This document shows positions 1 through 7,665 of a stretch of DNA of 34,731 nucleotides, piece by piece (the first letter of the stretch is position 1; each line of letters starts with the position of its first letter). The translations under genes and the position numbers were made by a program. A model generated the notes under the pieces. The model was not told where the DNA came from. It did no database searches and was given only the letters and a program-made list of their open reading frames with translations. This DNA comes from a virus. The stretch spans positions 1 through 34,731 of IMG/VR virus record IMGVR_UViG_3300044623_000430. One strand, given 5' to 3'.

Positions 1-37
1 ACGACCGTACTTCATCGAAATAATGACAAGAATATGA
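1..37 (+). CDS. 3' end of the 99-aa gene that begins at 34342 (wraps round the circle)
   Basis: This is the tail of the reading frame that is complete at 34342-34641, seen again because of the terminal overlap. It ends in TGA at 35-37, which overlaps the ATG of the next small gene by four bases (ATGA). It is not a separate gene. Confidence 0.85.
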   Translation, partial: RPYFIEIMTRI

Positions 38-127
38 ATACAAAAATAAAAGCAGTAGTAAAAGGAGTTTTGATAGTAGGGGTGGTTGCATCGTTTATTG
101 GTATTACCTACTTCTCCAGCTTTGCGA
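1..127. repeat. Terminal overlap, left copy (circular closure)
   Basis: These 127 bases are identical to positions 34605-34731. The reading frames of the 99-aa and 48-aa genes run cleanly through the join. The exact length of 127 matches a common maximum assembler k-mer, so the simplest reading is a circular or circularly permuted genome of 34,604 bp. A true short terminal repeat is a less likely alternative. Confidence 0.95.
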
Positions 128-180
128 TAGCATTTAGCGTTTATTCGCTGATAGCTTGCTACTTTATGTTAAACAAGTAA
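34..180 (+). CDS. Small membrane protein, 48 aa
   Basis: I do not recognise this protein. It starts MNTKIKAVVKG and is almost entirely hydrophobic after residue 8, with room for two membrane helices (about 9-27 and 29-45) and a short lysine-bearing N-terminus, so it should sit in the inner membrane. The start is set by ATGA overlap with the upstream 99-aa gene, which suggests coupled translation. It crosses the circular join: its first 94 bases are repeated at 34638-34731. It could affect the host envelope or superinfection, but nothing in the sequence decides this. Confidence 0.7.
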   Translation: MNTKIKAVVKGVLIVGVVASFIGITYFSSFAIAFSVYSLIACYFMLNK

Positions 181-199
181 ACAAACAAAATCAATCAAT

Positions 200-523
200 A
201 TGAAAAAAGAACAAATAAAAAAAGGCGTTAAGGTAATCCACAAAAAAGAAAGGAAAGAAATAATTGAAGTGGTTCACGTTTACGACGGAGGCTTTATAGG
301 TAAATGCGGAAAAACAGAAAAGCCATATTCCCCTATAAGTGATTATACTACTTATAGTCCTTTCGAATCTTTTAAAACATTTATAATTCAATCAATTTCA
401 GCTAACGGGATTCCTTTCCAAAGAGTACAAAGATACATGAGTATTGAAGACGCTAAAAAAGATTTTCAAGGTTTAGAGGTTGATATTTATGAGATAAAAC
501 AAATAATCGAAGTAAAGCAATGA
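200..523 (+). CDS. Hypothetical protein, 107 aa
   Basis: Unrecognised soluble protein. The N-terminus is lysine-rich (KKEQIKKGVKVIHKKERKE) and is followed by short beta-like stretches (IIEVVHVYDGGFIG) and a mixed C-terminus, with no signal peptide or membrane segment. The ATG follows an A/C-rich leader (CAAACAAAATCAATCAAT), the start context used throughout this genome. The stop overlaps the ATG of the lipoprotein gene at 520 by four bases, so the two are probably translated together. The order membrane protein, small soluble protein, lipoprotein just before the terminase suggests an accessory group. Confidence 0.7.
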   Translation: MKKEQIKKGVKVIHKKERKEIIEVVHVYDGGFIGKCGKTEKPYSPISDYTTYSPFESFKTFIIQSISANGIPFQRVQRYMSIEDAKKDFQGLEVDIYEIKQIIEVKQ

Positions 524-930
524 AAAAATCAATCTTAGCATTATTTGCGGTTATAGTAATCGCATCTTGTGCAAAACCAAAAGAAGAAAGTAAAACAGTA
601 TCAAAACCAGTTAACCAAGAAGTTTTTGGCGAATGGCAACTAGATAGCCTAAGCAATCCAGACACTATGAAGTGGCAAGATACTATTCTTTGGAAGCACT
701 ATTTAGTTATTGAGCAATCACAAGTTAAAACACAACAAGAAGCGTTTAGTTTCATGCCTAGAGTGTCGTATGGTGTTAGTTCGATTAATACCCCTTGTTC
801 ATTTGATGGTGATGTTATTTCGTGGGGTTCGCAATCTTATACATTTACGGTATCGAAAAATGAATTAACTTTAGTAAGAGTTAATCCAAGTAGCAAGGAC
901 ACGAAGCGAAAACATTATAAGCGTAAGTAA
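520..930 (+). CDS. Predicted lipoprotein, 136 aa
   Basis: The N-terminus is a lipoprotein signal: MKK, a hydrophobic core of about ten residues, then the lipobox IASC with Cys17 as the lipidated residue. Just after the Cys comes AKPKEE, which has a Lys followed by two acidic residues; in some Bacteroidetes a K-(D/E)2 stretch near the Cys acts as a surface-export signal, so the protein may face outward (inference). The mature part begins with a segment (VFGEWQLDSLSN) like the first strand of lipocalin-like lipoproteins, has several beta-like stretches, and ends very basic. Phage lipoproteins are often superinfection-exclusion factors, a plausible but unproven role. Start and stop overlap both neighbours (ATGA, TAATG). 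Confidence 0.8.
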   Translation: MKKSILALFAVIVIASCAKPKEESKTVSKPVNQEVFGEWQLDSLSNPDTMKWQDTILWKHYLVIEQSQVKTQQEAFSFMPRVSYGVSSINTPCSFDGDVISWGSQSYTFTVSKNELTLVRVNPSSKDTKRKHYKRK

Positions 931-1061
931 TGAGCGATAAGAAGATTAAAGCGTATTACACTAGGATAATTAAAGAGGCGTTGAAAGAAGTTGAGAAGAG
1001 GCAAAACGAAGCACTCCCATATAGAATGGGAAAAAATGGGTTAAAAAATGGCAAGAAGTAG
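930..1061 (+). CDS. Small basic protein, 43 aa
   Basis: Short frame supported by tight packing: its ATG overlaps the preceding stop (TAATG) and its end overlaps the TerS-like start by 14 bases. The product (MSDKKIKAYYTRIIKEALK...) is predicted helical and strongly basic, ending in a Gly/Lys-rich tail. It could be a small DNA-binding or packaging accessory protein, but no family is recognised. Confidence 0.5.
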   Translation: MSDKKIKAYYTRIIKEALKEVEKRQNEALPYRMGKNGLKNGKK

Positions 1062-1359
1062 TACTACATTTGACGGAAAGAATAATAAAGGCGGAAGACC
1101 TAAAGGCTCGGTAGATAAAGTTACTAGCGATGCTAAAGCCTTGTTCATGGAAATAATGGAAGGGCAAGTACCTAAAGTGCAAGAAGCATTGAACGAGGTG
1201 TACAAAGAAGATAAAGCCGCTTTCTTAAAGTACCTAGCAGCATTAATGCCTTACTTCATTCCAAAGAAAACAGACGTAACCAGCAACGGCAAAGAACTAA
1301 ACGAGAAGCCTATAATTATTGATTGGAATGGCGGAAGCGATAAGGATAACACCCTTTAA
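1048..1359 (+). CDS. terS: Putative small terminase subunit
   Basis: 103 aa, directly upstream of and overlapping the large terminase. Near the N-terminus it has the GGRPKGSVDKVT motif (residues about 15-26), typical of many phage small terminase subunits and related DNA-recognition proteins, followed by a helical region (about 28-72) and a flexible tail. Small terminases bind the packaging site and load the large subunit. The family is poorly conserved, so the call rests on the GRPKGS motif, size and position. The gene overlaps the TerL start by about 32 bases. Confidence 0.65.
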   Translation: MARSSTTFDGKNNKGGRPKGSVDKVTSDAKALFMEIMEGQVPKVQEALNEVYKEDKAAFLKYLAALMPYFIPKKTDVTSNGKELNEKPIIIDWNGGSDKDNTL

Positions 1360-2569
1360 CAAACAGATTGAAGCTAAACGCATAGCCGACACAAAAACCT
1401 TTACACTTTACGGGGGTGCTATTCGAGGGGGGAAGTCTTATTGGCTTCTACTTTGTTTACTTTCTAACTGTTTCAAATACGATAAAAGTCGTTGGTTAGT
1501 TGTCCGCGAATCATTGCCGACACTTCGCAGAACTATCTTAGTAACCTTTCAACGATTACTAGATGAAGGATTTCAAAGGTATGTTAAGGAGTTCAACCAG
1601 CAGACAATGACCGTAACTTTTACCAACGGTTCGCAAATCATTTTCTTAGCTGAATCATTCGATACAGATAAAGAGTTGAACAGGTTCAAAGGGTTAGAGA
1701 TTAATGGCGCTGGACTAGACGAGATAAACGAACTACAAGAGGCAACATTTAACAAGGTTATTGAAAGAAGTGGAAGCTGGACTGGTTCACCTAATTGCCC
1801 TATCCAAATCTTAGCGACGTGTAACCCGTCAGGCGGTTGGGTGAAGTCGCGCATCTATGATAAATGGAAGGATGATACATTGCCTCCGACATGGGCATAC
1901 ATACCAGCAAAGATTAGCGATAATCCACATATTCCAAAAGATTATATCGAATCACTAAAGGCGAATATGCCACCGCATGAGTACGATGTATTCGTGAATG
2001 GTAATTGGGAGGTTGATTTAAATGGCTCATTATTTAAACGTACAGACTTTAACTACTTTGATACATTGCCCGAAGGTGCGCCCGAAAGCGTACTTGGTTA
2101 TGTAGATATTGCCGATGAGGGCAGCGACTACCTATGCGCGGTGTTTGCTAAGATATACGGCAATCAAATCTATATTACTGATGCTATCTTCACACAAGAC
2201 ACAATCGACATTACTTGTCCTATGGTATCGGCTAAGATAAAAGAGGTGAACGCGGACTACACACGAATAGAGGGTAACAATCAAGGCAGCGGATTTATAC
2301 GCTTACTTCGTCAATCAGTGCAAGAAGATAAAGTGTTAATGGTTAAGAATACCCAAAACAAGCACACGCGTATATTGATGAGTTACCACGTTACTAAGAA
2401 TAAGTTCTTATACGTTAAGCCCGAAAATCAAAGTGATGAATATAGAGCAATGATGCAACAAATATTCGAGTATAAGAAGGATGGCAAAAGCAAGCACGAC
2501 GACGCGCCCGATGCAATGGCTGGTTTGGCTAAGTTTATTCAAGTGTTTCTACCCCACGTATTAGAATAA
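1328..2569 (+). CDS. terL: Large terminase subunit (packaging ATPase/nuclease)
   Basis: 413 aa from the ATG at 1328; an in-frame TTG at 1319 would add three residues. This motor cuts concatemeric DNA and pumps it through the portal. Visible motifs are Walker A GGAIRGGKS (about 29-37), Walker B INGAGLDEINE with Asp131/Glu132, and the coupling motif ILATCNPSGG (about 161-170). The C-terminal nuclease half shows VLGYVDIADEGSD (Asp260) and a final acidic cluster HDDAPDA (about 390-396), as in RNase-H-fold terminase nucleases. Length fits the PBSX/Terminase_3-like group. It is followed by a promoter and the portal gene. Confidence 0.95.
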   Translation: MAEAIRITPFNKQIEAKRIADTKTFTLYGGAIRGGKSYWLLLCLLSNCFKYDKSRWLVVRESLPTLRRTILVTFQRLLDEGFQRYVKEFNQQTMTVTFTNGSQIIFLAESFDTDKELNRFKGLEINGAGLDEINELQEATFNKVIERSGSWTGSPNCPIQILATCNPSGGWVKSRIYDKWKDDTLPPTWAYIPAKISDNPHIPKDYIESLKANMPPHEYDVFVNGNWEVDLNGSLFKRTDFNYFDTLPEGAPESVLGYVDIADEGSDYLCAVFAKIYGNQIYITDAIFTQDTIDITCPMVSAKIKEVNADYTRIEGNNQGSGFIRLLRQSVQEDKVLMVKNTQNKHTRILMSYHVTKNKFLYVKPENQSDEYRAMMQQIFEYKKDGKSKHDDAPDAMAGLAKFIQVFLPHVLE

Positions 2570-2571
2570 AA

Positions 2572-2600
2572 TTTGGCAATTAATTTAATGGTTAATTTTA
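2572..2600 (+). promoter_or_regulatory. Late promoter, portal gene (TTTG-17-TAATTTTA)
   Basis: TTTG at 2572-2575 within TTTGGCAATTAAT, a 17-nt spacer, then TAATTTTA at 2593-2600, one mismatch from the Bacteroidetes TAnnTTTG box. It belongs to a family of four similar elements in this genome (see 3886, 7600, 16703). The implied transcript start leaves only about 8 nt before the portal ATG. Confidence 0.5.
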
Positions 2601-2614
2601 AAAAAAATTAATCC

Positions 2615-3877
2615 ATGAGTTACGTATCTAATTTAGTTGCTAAAATCTTTGGCTTTAATAGCGTTAATGGTATGTACACGCAGTCGATATACGACCGCAA
2701 GAACCCGATTCTAATAGATACGCAAAACAAATTACAGATTTACAACACTATACCCCACTTTCAATTCGTCATTAACCAGCTTGCCGATATGTTTAAAAAC
2801 ATGGAGGTTAAGCTATACAATAAAAAGACTGGTGAAGAAATCGAGAATCATCCAGTGTTGGATTTACTAAAGAAGCCTAACCCGTTACGCTCATTTGAAG
2901 AGTTTCTTTATGAGTACTACGTGTTTAAGTCGGTATTTGGTAACGCGTTCATATATCAAATTAAAGGACTACCAAGCGCCTTGCCTTCTTTGATGTGGAA
3001 TTTACTACCTAGCGATGTCGAGGTAGTGCCTACGGGTAAGCTATACAGTCAATCGACTATCGATGGAATCATTAAGACGTACAAAGTATATGACCAATCG
3101 ACTTATATTAACGTAGCGCCAAGCGACATGATATATAAGAATGAAGGAGTGGGCGGTAACATGATTACTTCAATTAGCAAGGTTGATGCTTTACAGCTTC
3201 CATTATCAAATATCATTGGTGCGCTAAAAAGTGAAAACGTATTGATAGTTGAAAGAGGCGCAGAAGGTATATTAAGTAACGAGAGCAGCGCAGATGGTGG
3301 CGCGATACCATTAGGTAAGGAAGAGCGCGAACGTATAGAAAAAGAAATGCAACGTACCTACGGGATATTCGATGGACAAAAGCGAAAGATTATAACTAAT
3401 AGTTCCTTGAAGTGGCAGCCGATGTCTTTTCCTATTAAAGACCTTATGTTATTAGAGTGTATAGAATCTGACTTTCAAGCAATATGCGCTGCTTACGGGG
3501 CTGATAGGGATTTATTCCCTAGTACTAAAGGGGCAACATACGAGAATAAGAACAACGGACTAAAGGCAACCTATCAAAACACAATCCAACCACAAGCAGA
3601 TGACTTTATAAGCACGTTAAATAATGCGCTAGGGTTAGATAAACAAGGTCTTTATTTAGAGGCTTGTTATGAACACGTGCCAGTATTACAAGAAGATAAG
3701 CAAATGGAAGAGCAAGCCGAGAAAACAGAAGCAGAAACCAACAGCATAAACATTAATACAATCATTTTATTGAATGGTGCGGTAGGTAGAGGTGAGATAA
3801 GTCGCGATGTGGCAATTAACATTTTGAGCGGTGTTATGGAGTGCGATTTAGAAGATGCTAAAAAGTATATCAATTAA
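2615..3877 (+). CDS. Portal protein (HK97/SPP1-like)
   Basis: 420 aa. The portal is the dodecameric ring at one vertex through which DNA enters and leaves the head. The N-terminal half carries typical portal features: a clip/stem-like region with NHPVLDLLKKPNP (about 77-89) and FEEFLYEYYVFKSVFGNAF, where HK97-type portals have N.W...N.H..L..PNP..t..ef. A conserved-looking DRDLFPSTKGATYEN stretch lies near 305-320, and the C-terminus is acidic and helical. Position between TerL and a prohead protease fits perfectly. No frameshift or truncation seen. Confidence 0.9.
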   Translation: MSYVSNLVAKIFGFNSVNGMYTQSIYDRKNPILIDTQNKLQIYNTIPHFQFVINQLADMFKNMEVKLYNKKTGEEIENHPVLDLLKKPNPLRSFEEFLYEYYVFKSVFGNAFIYQIKGLPSALPSLMWNLLPSDVEVVPTGKLYSQSTIDGIIKTYKVYDQSTYINVAPSDMIYKNEGVGGNMITSISKVDALQLPLSNIIGALKSENVLIVERGAEGILSNESSADGGAIPLGKEERERIEKEMQRTYGIFDGQKRKIITNSSLKWQPMSFPIKDLMLLECIESDFQAICAAYGADRDLFPSTKGATYENKNNGLKATYQNTIQPQADDFISTLNNALGLDKQGLYLEACYEHVPVLQEDKQMEEQAEKTEAETNSININTIILLNGAVGRGEISRDVAINILSGVMECDLEDAKKYIN

Positions 3878-3885
3878 AATAAAAA

Positions 3886-3914
3886 TTTGGCAATTAATAA
3901 AGTACTTATTTTTG
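3886..3914 (+). promoter_or_regulatory. Late promoter, protease-capsid unit (TTTG-17-TATTTTTG)
   Basis: TTTG at 3886-3889 in AAAATTTGGCAATTAAT, 17-nt spacer, then a perfect TAnnTTTG box TATTTTTG at 3907-3914. The upstream 17 bases repeat those before the portal gene. It should drive the prohead protease and major capsid genes with a leader of only about 10 nt. Confidence 0.65.
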
Positions 3915-3930
3915 AAATATAAATAAAGGC

Positions 3931-4800
3931 ATGAGCGAAGAAAAACAAAATATAATTAGTGAAGTCGACAAGAAGGCGGCTCATTATTCTGTTAAGTCAG
4001 CCGATGCTAATATTTTAGATGTTAGCACATCTTCAAGAATAGTAACGGGTTTCTTTAACTCTTATAACTTCTTTGATTCAGACAAAGATGTATTGATAAT
4101 GGGGGCTGCTAAGAAGTCAATCGAAGAACGCGGAGTGAATAGCAACGCGGTAGCTAAGATTAAACACGCTTTGAACCATGACTTAACTACATTGGTTGGT
4201 AAGTTACAAGTATTAGAAGAAACGACTAAGAACGGTATCACAGGTATTTATTTTGAATCTAAGATAGCTAATACCACTTTAGGTAACGATACTCTTATCA
4301 ACTATAAAGAGGGCGTGTATGACAATCATTCAATAGGCTTTAAGTACAATCAACTTTCATTGATAGAGGCAGAGAAAAGCCCCGTTGCATGGAATGAAGT
4401 ATTAAGCAAGTTAGTTAACCCACAAGAGGCTGAGAAGTTCGGGTACTTATACCTAGTTAAAGAAATAAACCTATTTGAAGGTTCTACGGTTGCTTTTGGC
4501 GCAAACTCATTAACTCCATTCTTAGGGGTTAAGAGCGGAAATAAAGAATCTATTACCCTAGCATTAGATAGCAAATTGAATCAATTGATGCACACCGTAA
4601 AGAACGGAAGCCAATCTGATGACATGATGCACACGCTTGAATTGCAAATAAAGCAAATCAAACAAGTATTAAAAGAAATTGAAGTAGCCGAAGTATTTGA
4701 TAAGTCCACACTTTCAAAAGAAGTGCCGAACGATGTAAAGCCAAGCGAAAAAATAAAACAATTCGACATTAACTCAATTATTAAAAATCTAAATTTCTAA
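3931..4800 (+). CDS. HK97-family prohead protease (S78-like)
   Basis: 289 aa. These serine proteases cleave the capsid scaffold domain during head maturation. Catalytic candidates are His83 in ALNHDLTTLVGKL, matching the LLNHD..p.iG pattern, and Ser134 in DNHSIGFKY, matching HSIGF. The fold covers about residues 1-200. The remaining C-terminus (about 210-289) is charged and helical, ends IINLNF-like, and could act as part of a scaffold or be self-cleaved. It lies two bases upstream of the major capsid gene, as expected. The start ATG follows the promoter box by 16 nt. Confidence 0.88.
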   Translation: MSEEKQNIISEVDKKAAHYSVKSADANILDVSTSSRIVTGFFNSYNFFDSDKDVLIMGAAKKSIEERGVNSNAVAKIKHALNHDLTTLVGKLQVLEETTKNGITGIYFESKIANTTLGNDTLINYKEGVYDNHSIGFKYNQLSLIEAEKSPVAWNEVLSKLVNPQEAEKFGYLYLVKEINLFEGSTVAFGANSLTPFLGVKSGNKESITLALDSKLNQLMHTVKNGSQSDDMMHTLELQIKQIKQVLKEIEVAEVFDKSTLSKEVPNDVKPSEKIKQFDINSIIKNLNF

Positions 4801-4802
4801 AA

Positions 4803-6035
4803 ATGGAAGCAAATGAAAAAGCGTTAGTTGACGCTATCAACCTTGAAGTTGGTAAAAAACTAGATGCAGCAAAAGCAGCATCACAAGATGAAATTACATC
4901 TTTAAAATCTGAATTAGAGGCGGTAAAAGCAGCTAAAGAAGAATTAAAAAACGAAGTAAACGGAGAGATTGTTAAATTGAAAGCAGCTAACGAGGCGGCT
5001 TCTGTTAAATCTGAATCTTACAAATCACTTGCTGATTTATTCGTTGATTCTTACAAATCGTTATTGAAAGAAAACGGTGCGGACAAAATGAAGAAAAAAG
5101 GTTTCAGCGCTTCAATGGAAGTTAAAAGTGCTGCTAACATGACTACTGCTAACATCGATGCAGTTGGAACTAACTCAATTCCTTATGAATTAGCTTCTTT
5201 CTCTACTGGCTTGGTAACAACTAAGAGAAGAAGACCATTTATTATCGACCTTACCAACTTCGGTAGAACTGATAAAATGTACGTGCAATGGGCTGAGATG
5301 GCTAACAATGACCCAGGCACTGCTGGAATGACATCAGAAGGTACTGCGAAGACACAAGAAGATTTTGATGTAAACGAGAAATCTGCAAAAGTTGAGAAAG
5401 TAACGGCTTACACTAAGGTTTCAATGGAGATGTTAGATGATGTTGCTTTCATGGAAGCAGAAATCAGAAACAACTTGATTGAACTTATCGCTTTGAAAGC
5501 TGATGCTGGTGTATTAGGTGGTAACGGAACAACTCCAAACTTGAATGGTATTATAACTCAAGCAACTACTTACGCTGCTGGTTCTTTTGCTGGTACTTTC
5601 GGAACTGCTGCTAACAACTTCGATGTATTGCGTACTGCAATCAACCAGGTTGAGGCTGCTAACTACTTGCCTAGCGCAATCGTATTGCATCCAACAGATG
5701 CGACGTTCATGGAGTTGACTAAAGATAGTACTAACGGTTATGTTGCACCTTCATTATTCGTAGTTAACAACGGGGTAACTACTTTTGCTGGTATTCCTGT
5801 AATTAAAAATACTGGTGTAACTGCTGGTACATTCTTACTAGGTGATTTCAACCAAGTGAATGTTAGAATGCGTCAAGATGCGACTATCTCAATGGGTCAT
5901 GATTCTGACGACTTCACTAAAAACTTAATTACTATTTTAGCAGAGATGAGATTGGTTTGCTACATTCCAACTAACAGAGTGTTATCATTGGTAACTGGTT
6001 CATTCGCAACTGCGAAAACTGCGTTAAACGCATAG
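4803..6035 (+). CDS. Major capsid protein (HK97 fold)
   Basis: 410 aa. It builds the icosahedral shell. Residues 1 to about 75 are an Ala/Lys/Glu-rich coiled coil, the expected N-terminal scaffold (delta) domain removed by the upstream protease; cleavage probably falls near residues 90-110, before the region containing NSIPYELASFSTGLV. The rest has the look of the phage capsid family, including a central VEKVTAYTKVSMEMLDD segment, an E-loop-like region and a C-terminal stretch ending with NRVLSLVTGSF. Codon choice is notably biased toward a few codons (GCT, AAC, ACT), as expected for the most expressed phage gene. A hairpin terminator follows. Confidence 0.92.
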   Translation: MEANEKALVDAINLEVGKKLDAAKAASQDEITSLKSELEAVKAAKEELKNEVNGEIVKLKAANEAASVKSESYKSLADLFVDSYKSLLKENGADKMKKKGFSASMEVKSAANMTTANIDAVGTNSIPYELASFSTGLVTTKRRRPFIIDLTNFGRTDKMYVQWAEMANNDPGTAGMTSEGTAKTQEDFDVNEKSAKVEKVTAYTKVSMEMLDDVAFMEAEIRNNLIELIALKADAGVLGGNGTTPNLNGIITQATTYAAGSFAGTFGTAANNFDVLRTAINQVEAANYLPSAIVLHPTDATFMELTKDSTNGYVAPSLFVVNNGVTTFAGIPVIKNTGVTAGTFLLGDFNQVNVRMRQDATISMGHDSDDFTKNLITILAEMRLVCYIPTNRVLSLVTGSFATAKTALNA

Positions 6036-6041
6036 TTAATA

Positions 6042-6072
6042 GGGGGAGGAATTAAAACACCTCCCTCTTTAA
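6042..6072 (+). terminator. Hairpin terminator/attenuator after capsid gene
   Basis: GGGAGG (6044-6049) pairs with CCTCCC (6060-6065) across a 10-nt loop, with flanking G.T pairs possible, followed by a T-rich run. The loop and tail also hold AATTAAA (6050-6056) and TTTAATT (6068-6074), which can pair in a competing structure. Probably partial, since the next gene belongs to the same unit. Confidence 0.6.
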
Positions 6073-6089
6073 TTTTAAAACTAAAAGAT

Positions 6090-6266
6090 ATGGCTAAGAA
6101 AGTAAAAGAAGAATCTATTGAAGTTGTAAGTGTTGCACCTATCGAGGGCAATGTTTCAATCAAAATAGTTAAAGATACCCAACACTTAAAAGTTGGTGAA
6201 GTCTATAAAGAAAGCGGTGATATTGCTGCCATCTTAGTAGCTAAAGGCATTGCTGAAATTATTTAA
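6090..6266 (+). CDS. Small head protein downstream of capsid, 58 aa
   Basis: The frame starts ATGGCTAAGAAAG at 6090 and encodes MAKKVKEESIEVVSVAPIEG and onward, ending KGIAEII. The pattern hKDTxHLKVGEVYKESGDIAAILVAKGIA resembles small proteins found next to capsid genes in many phages (V.V.K...hLK.G..Y.....A..Li.KG.A), often interpreted as head accessory or decoration-related proteins. Hairpin terminators on both sides isolate it, and it probably shares the strong capsid transcript. Confidence 0.75.
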   Translation: MAKKVKEESIEVVSVAPIEGNVSIKIVKDTQHLKVGEVYKESGDIAAILVAKGIAEII

Positions 6267-6289
6267 GACGTTTGTTTTGTTTGTTTATT

Positions 6290-6319
6290 GGGGTGGGAGT
6301 GATTACCCACCCTTTTTTT
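6290..6319 (+). terminator. Strong intrinsic terminator
   Basis: Perfect seven-base stem GGGTGGG (6291-6297) with CCCACCC (6306-6312), an 8-nt loop, then seven T residues. It closes the protease-capsid-small head protein unit, 16 nt before the next start codon. Confidence 0.85.
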
Positions 6320-6334
6320 ATTTAAGGTTAAACT

Positions 6335-6898
6335 ATGGCATCAATATTAGTAAGAACAACAGACTTTACAGGGCTTTACGCGATAGCGCAAACGACCTAC
6401 ACAACACCAATATTACAAGCGTATATTGATGAGTTTGAAAAGACTTATATACGTAAGTTGCTAGGCTTGGAATTAGGTGATTTGTTTATTGCTACTGTTA
6501 CAAACTACTTACCCGTTGGCGCTAGATACTTAGCTGTTTACAATCCTTTAGCGATTCAAGTTAACGGATTAGATTCGGGAGTATATTTGAATGGGCAAAA
6601 TTGGGTGTCTGGTAGAATATACGAAAGTAGAGGAATGAAAGAAATATTGAAAGGTATTATCTATTGCCTTTATGTACAAGGCACTCAATCGCACCACTCT
6701 CAAAGCGGAGTTGCTAAGTCTTTAGCCGATGTAGGTATTGTAATGACTGGAGAGAACGCGGCTCGTATGGGTGAAATAAGACATAACGGAATCATAAGTG
6801 ATTGGGAAGCGGTGCAATATTATATACAGCAAAACAACTCGACCTATACAGAGTTTGACGGCTTGCAGCTACAACCTAAATACAGCGCTATACTATGA
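6335..6898 (+). CDS. Head-tail connector/adaptor candidate, 187 aa
   Basis: No catalytic motif. Its place right after the capsid unit, size, and helical N-terminus (TPILQAYIDEFEKTYIRKLLG, about 25-45) fit the adaptor proteins that attach beneath the portal; the N-terminal YI.....YI..LLG pattern is seen in Bacteroidetes phage connector proteins (possibly the DUF6712 group, from memory). A Tyr/Gly-rich stretch (about 60-100) and a short helical C-terminus follow. It overlaps the next gene by four bases (ATGA). Assignment is by position as much as by sequence. Confidence 0.6.
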   Translation: MASILVRTTDFTGLYAIAQTTYTTPILQAYIDEFEKTYIRKLLGLELGDLFIATVTNYLPVGARYLAVYNPLAIQVNGLDSGVYLNGQNWVSGRIYESRGMKEILKGIIYCLYVQGTQSHHSQSGVAKSLADVGIVMTGENAARMGEIRHNGIISDWEAVQYYIQQNNSTYTEFDGLQLQPKYSAIL

Positions 6899-7593
6899 CG
6901 TACAAAACGGATATAATCGAGTATTTAAGCGATGTGCTTGATGCGGTCGATAAAACGATAACAATACTAAGCACTACCAATCCTTCGGCTGGTGTGTACA
7001 CTATAACCGTTGATGATGTAAAGTGGATTCAACCAAGTATAGCACTTTCAATAGGTGGCAATGATTACACCGTAAGTTCTATTTCGGGCTGTGTGATTAC
7101 GCTAATAGGTGCGAGCGCTATCGTGGTTAGTTCATTCACTTTACCAACGGTTTACTTCTTTCATGGTACAGTTAAAGAAACAAACATAACTTTAACTAAA
7201 AGGCAATTTGACACGCAGAAAACACCGTTGGTTTATCTGTTAGAGATATTCAGCGAAAGGTTTAACGAAGATGTAGATGAGTTTGAGCGCGTAAGTGATT
7301 TGCGTTTATTTTTTCTTACTCATGCTAACTTTGAAGAGTGGGAAATTGACGAGTTTTACGATAACAGCATTAAGCCGATGCAAAGATTGGTGCAGCACTT
7401 TATTGATACATTGAATAAACAAGTTAGAGTGCAACAAATACGCGACTACGAGTTAACTAACCTATCAAGGTTCGGTGTGTACGTTAACAATAAAGGCTTT
7501 GAATCAACATTATTTGAAGATAAATTGAGCGGTGTAGAATTGCGTATTTCGTTGGAACTTAGAAAGCCTACCGATTGTTCTGGATGCTGCTAA
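6895..7593 (+). CDS. Head-closure/tail-completion candidate, 232 aa
   Basis: Overlaps the connector gene by ATGA. The N-terminal third is beta-rich (AGVYTITVDDVKWIQPSIAL, then a GGNDYTV segment), like a small barrel. The rest is helical with charged surfaces (RFNEDVDEFERVSDLRLFF), and the C-terminus ends with a Cys cluster CSGCC. Between connector and tail tube one expects stopper and tail-terminator proteins, so this is a reasonable role. The Cys-rich end echoes the MANCCS start of the next protein, perhaps by chance. Confidence 0.55.
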   Translation: MTYKTDIIEYLSDVLDAVDKTITILSTTNPSAGVYTITVDDVKWIQPSIALSIGGNDYTVSSISGCVITLIGASAIVVSSFTLPTVYFFHGTVKETNITLTKRQFDTQKTPLVYLLEIFSERFNEDVDEFERVSDLRLFFLTHANFEEWEIDEFYDNSIKPMQRLVQHFIDTLNKQVRVQQIRDYELTNLSRFGVYVNNKGFESTLFEDKLSGVELRISLELRKPTDCSGCC

Positions 7594-7599
7594 AAAAAA

Positions 7600-7628
7600 T
7601 TAGGCAATAGGAATATAAAGTAAATTTG
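7600..7628 (+). promoter_or_regulatory. Late promoter, tail tube gene (TTAG-17-TAAATTTG)
   Basis: TTAGGCAAT from 7600, 17-nt spacer, then the perfect box TAAATTTG at 7621-7628. The element ATTAGGCAATA...AAAGTAAATTTGAA closely resembles the fibre promoter at 16703. The leader to the ATG at 7666 is about 30 nt, the longest in this family. Confidence 0.7.
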
Positions 7629-7665
7629 AATAATAATTTTTACATAAACTTTTAAATTTTAAATC

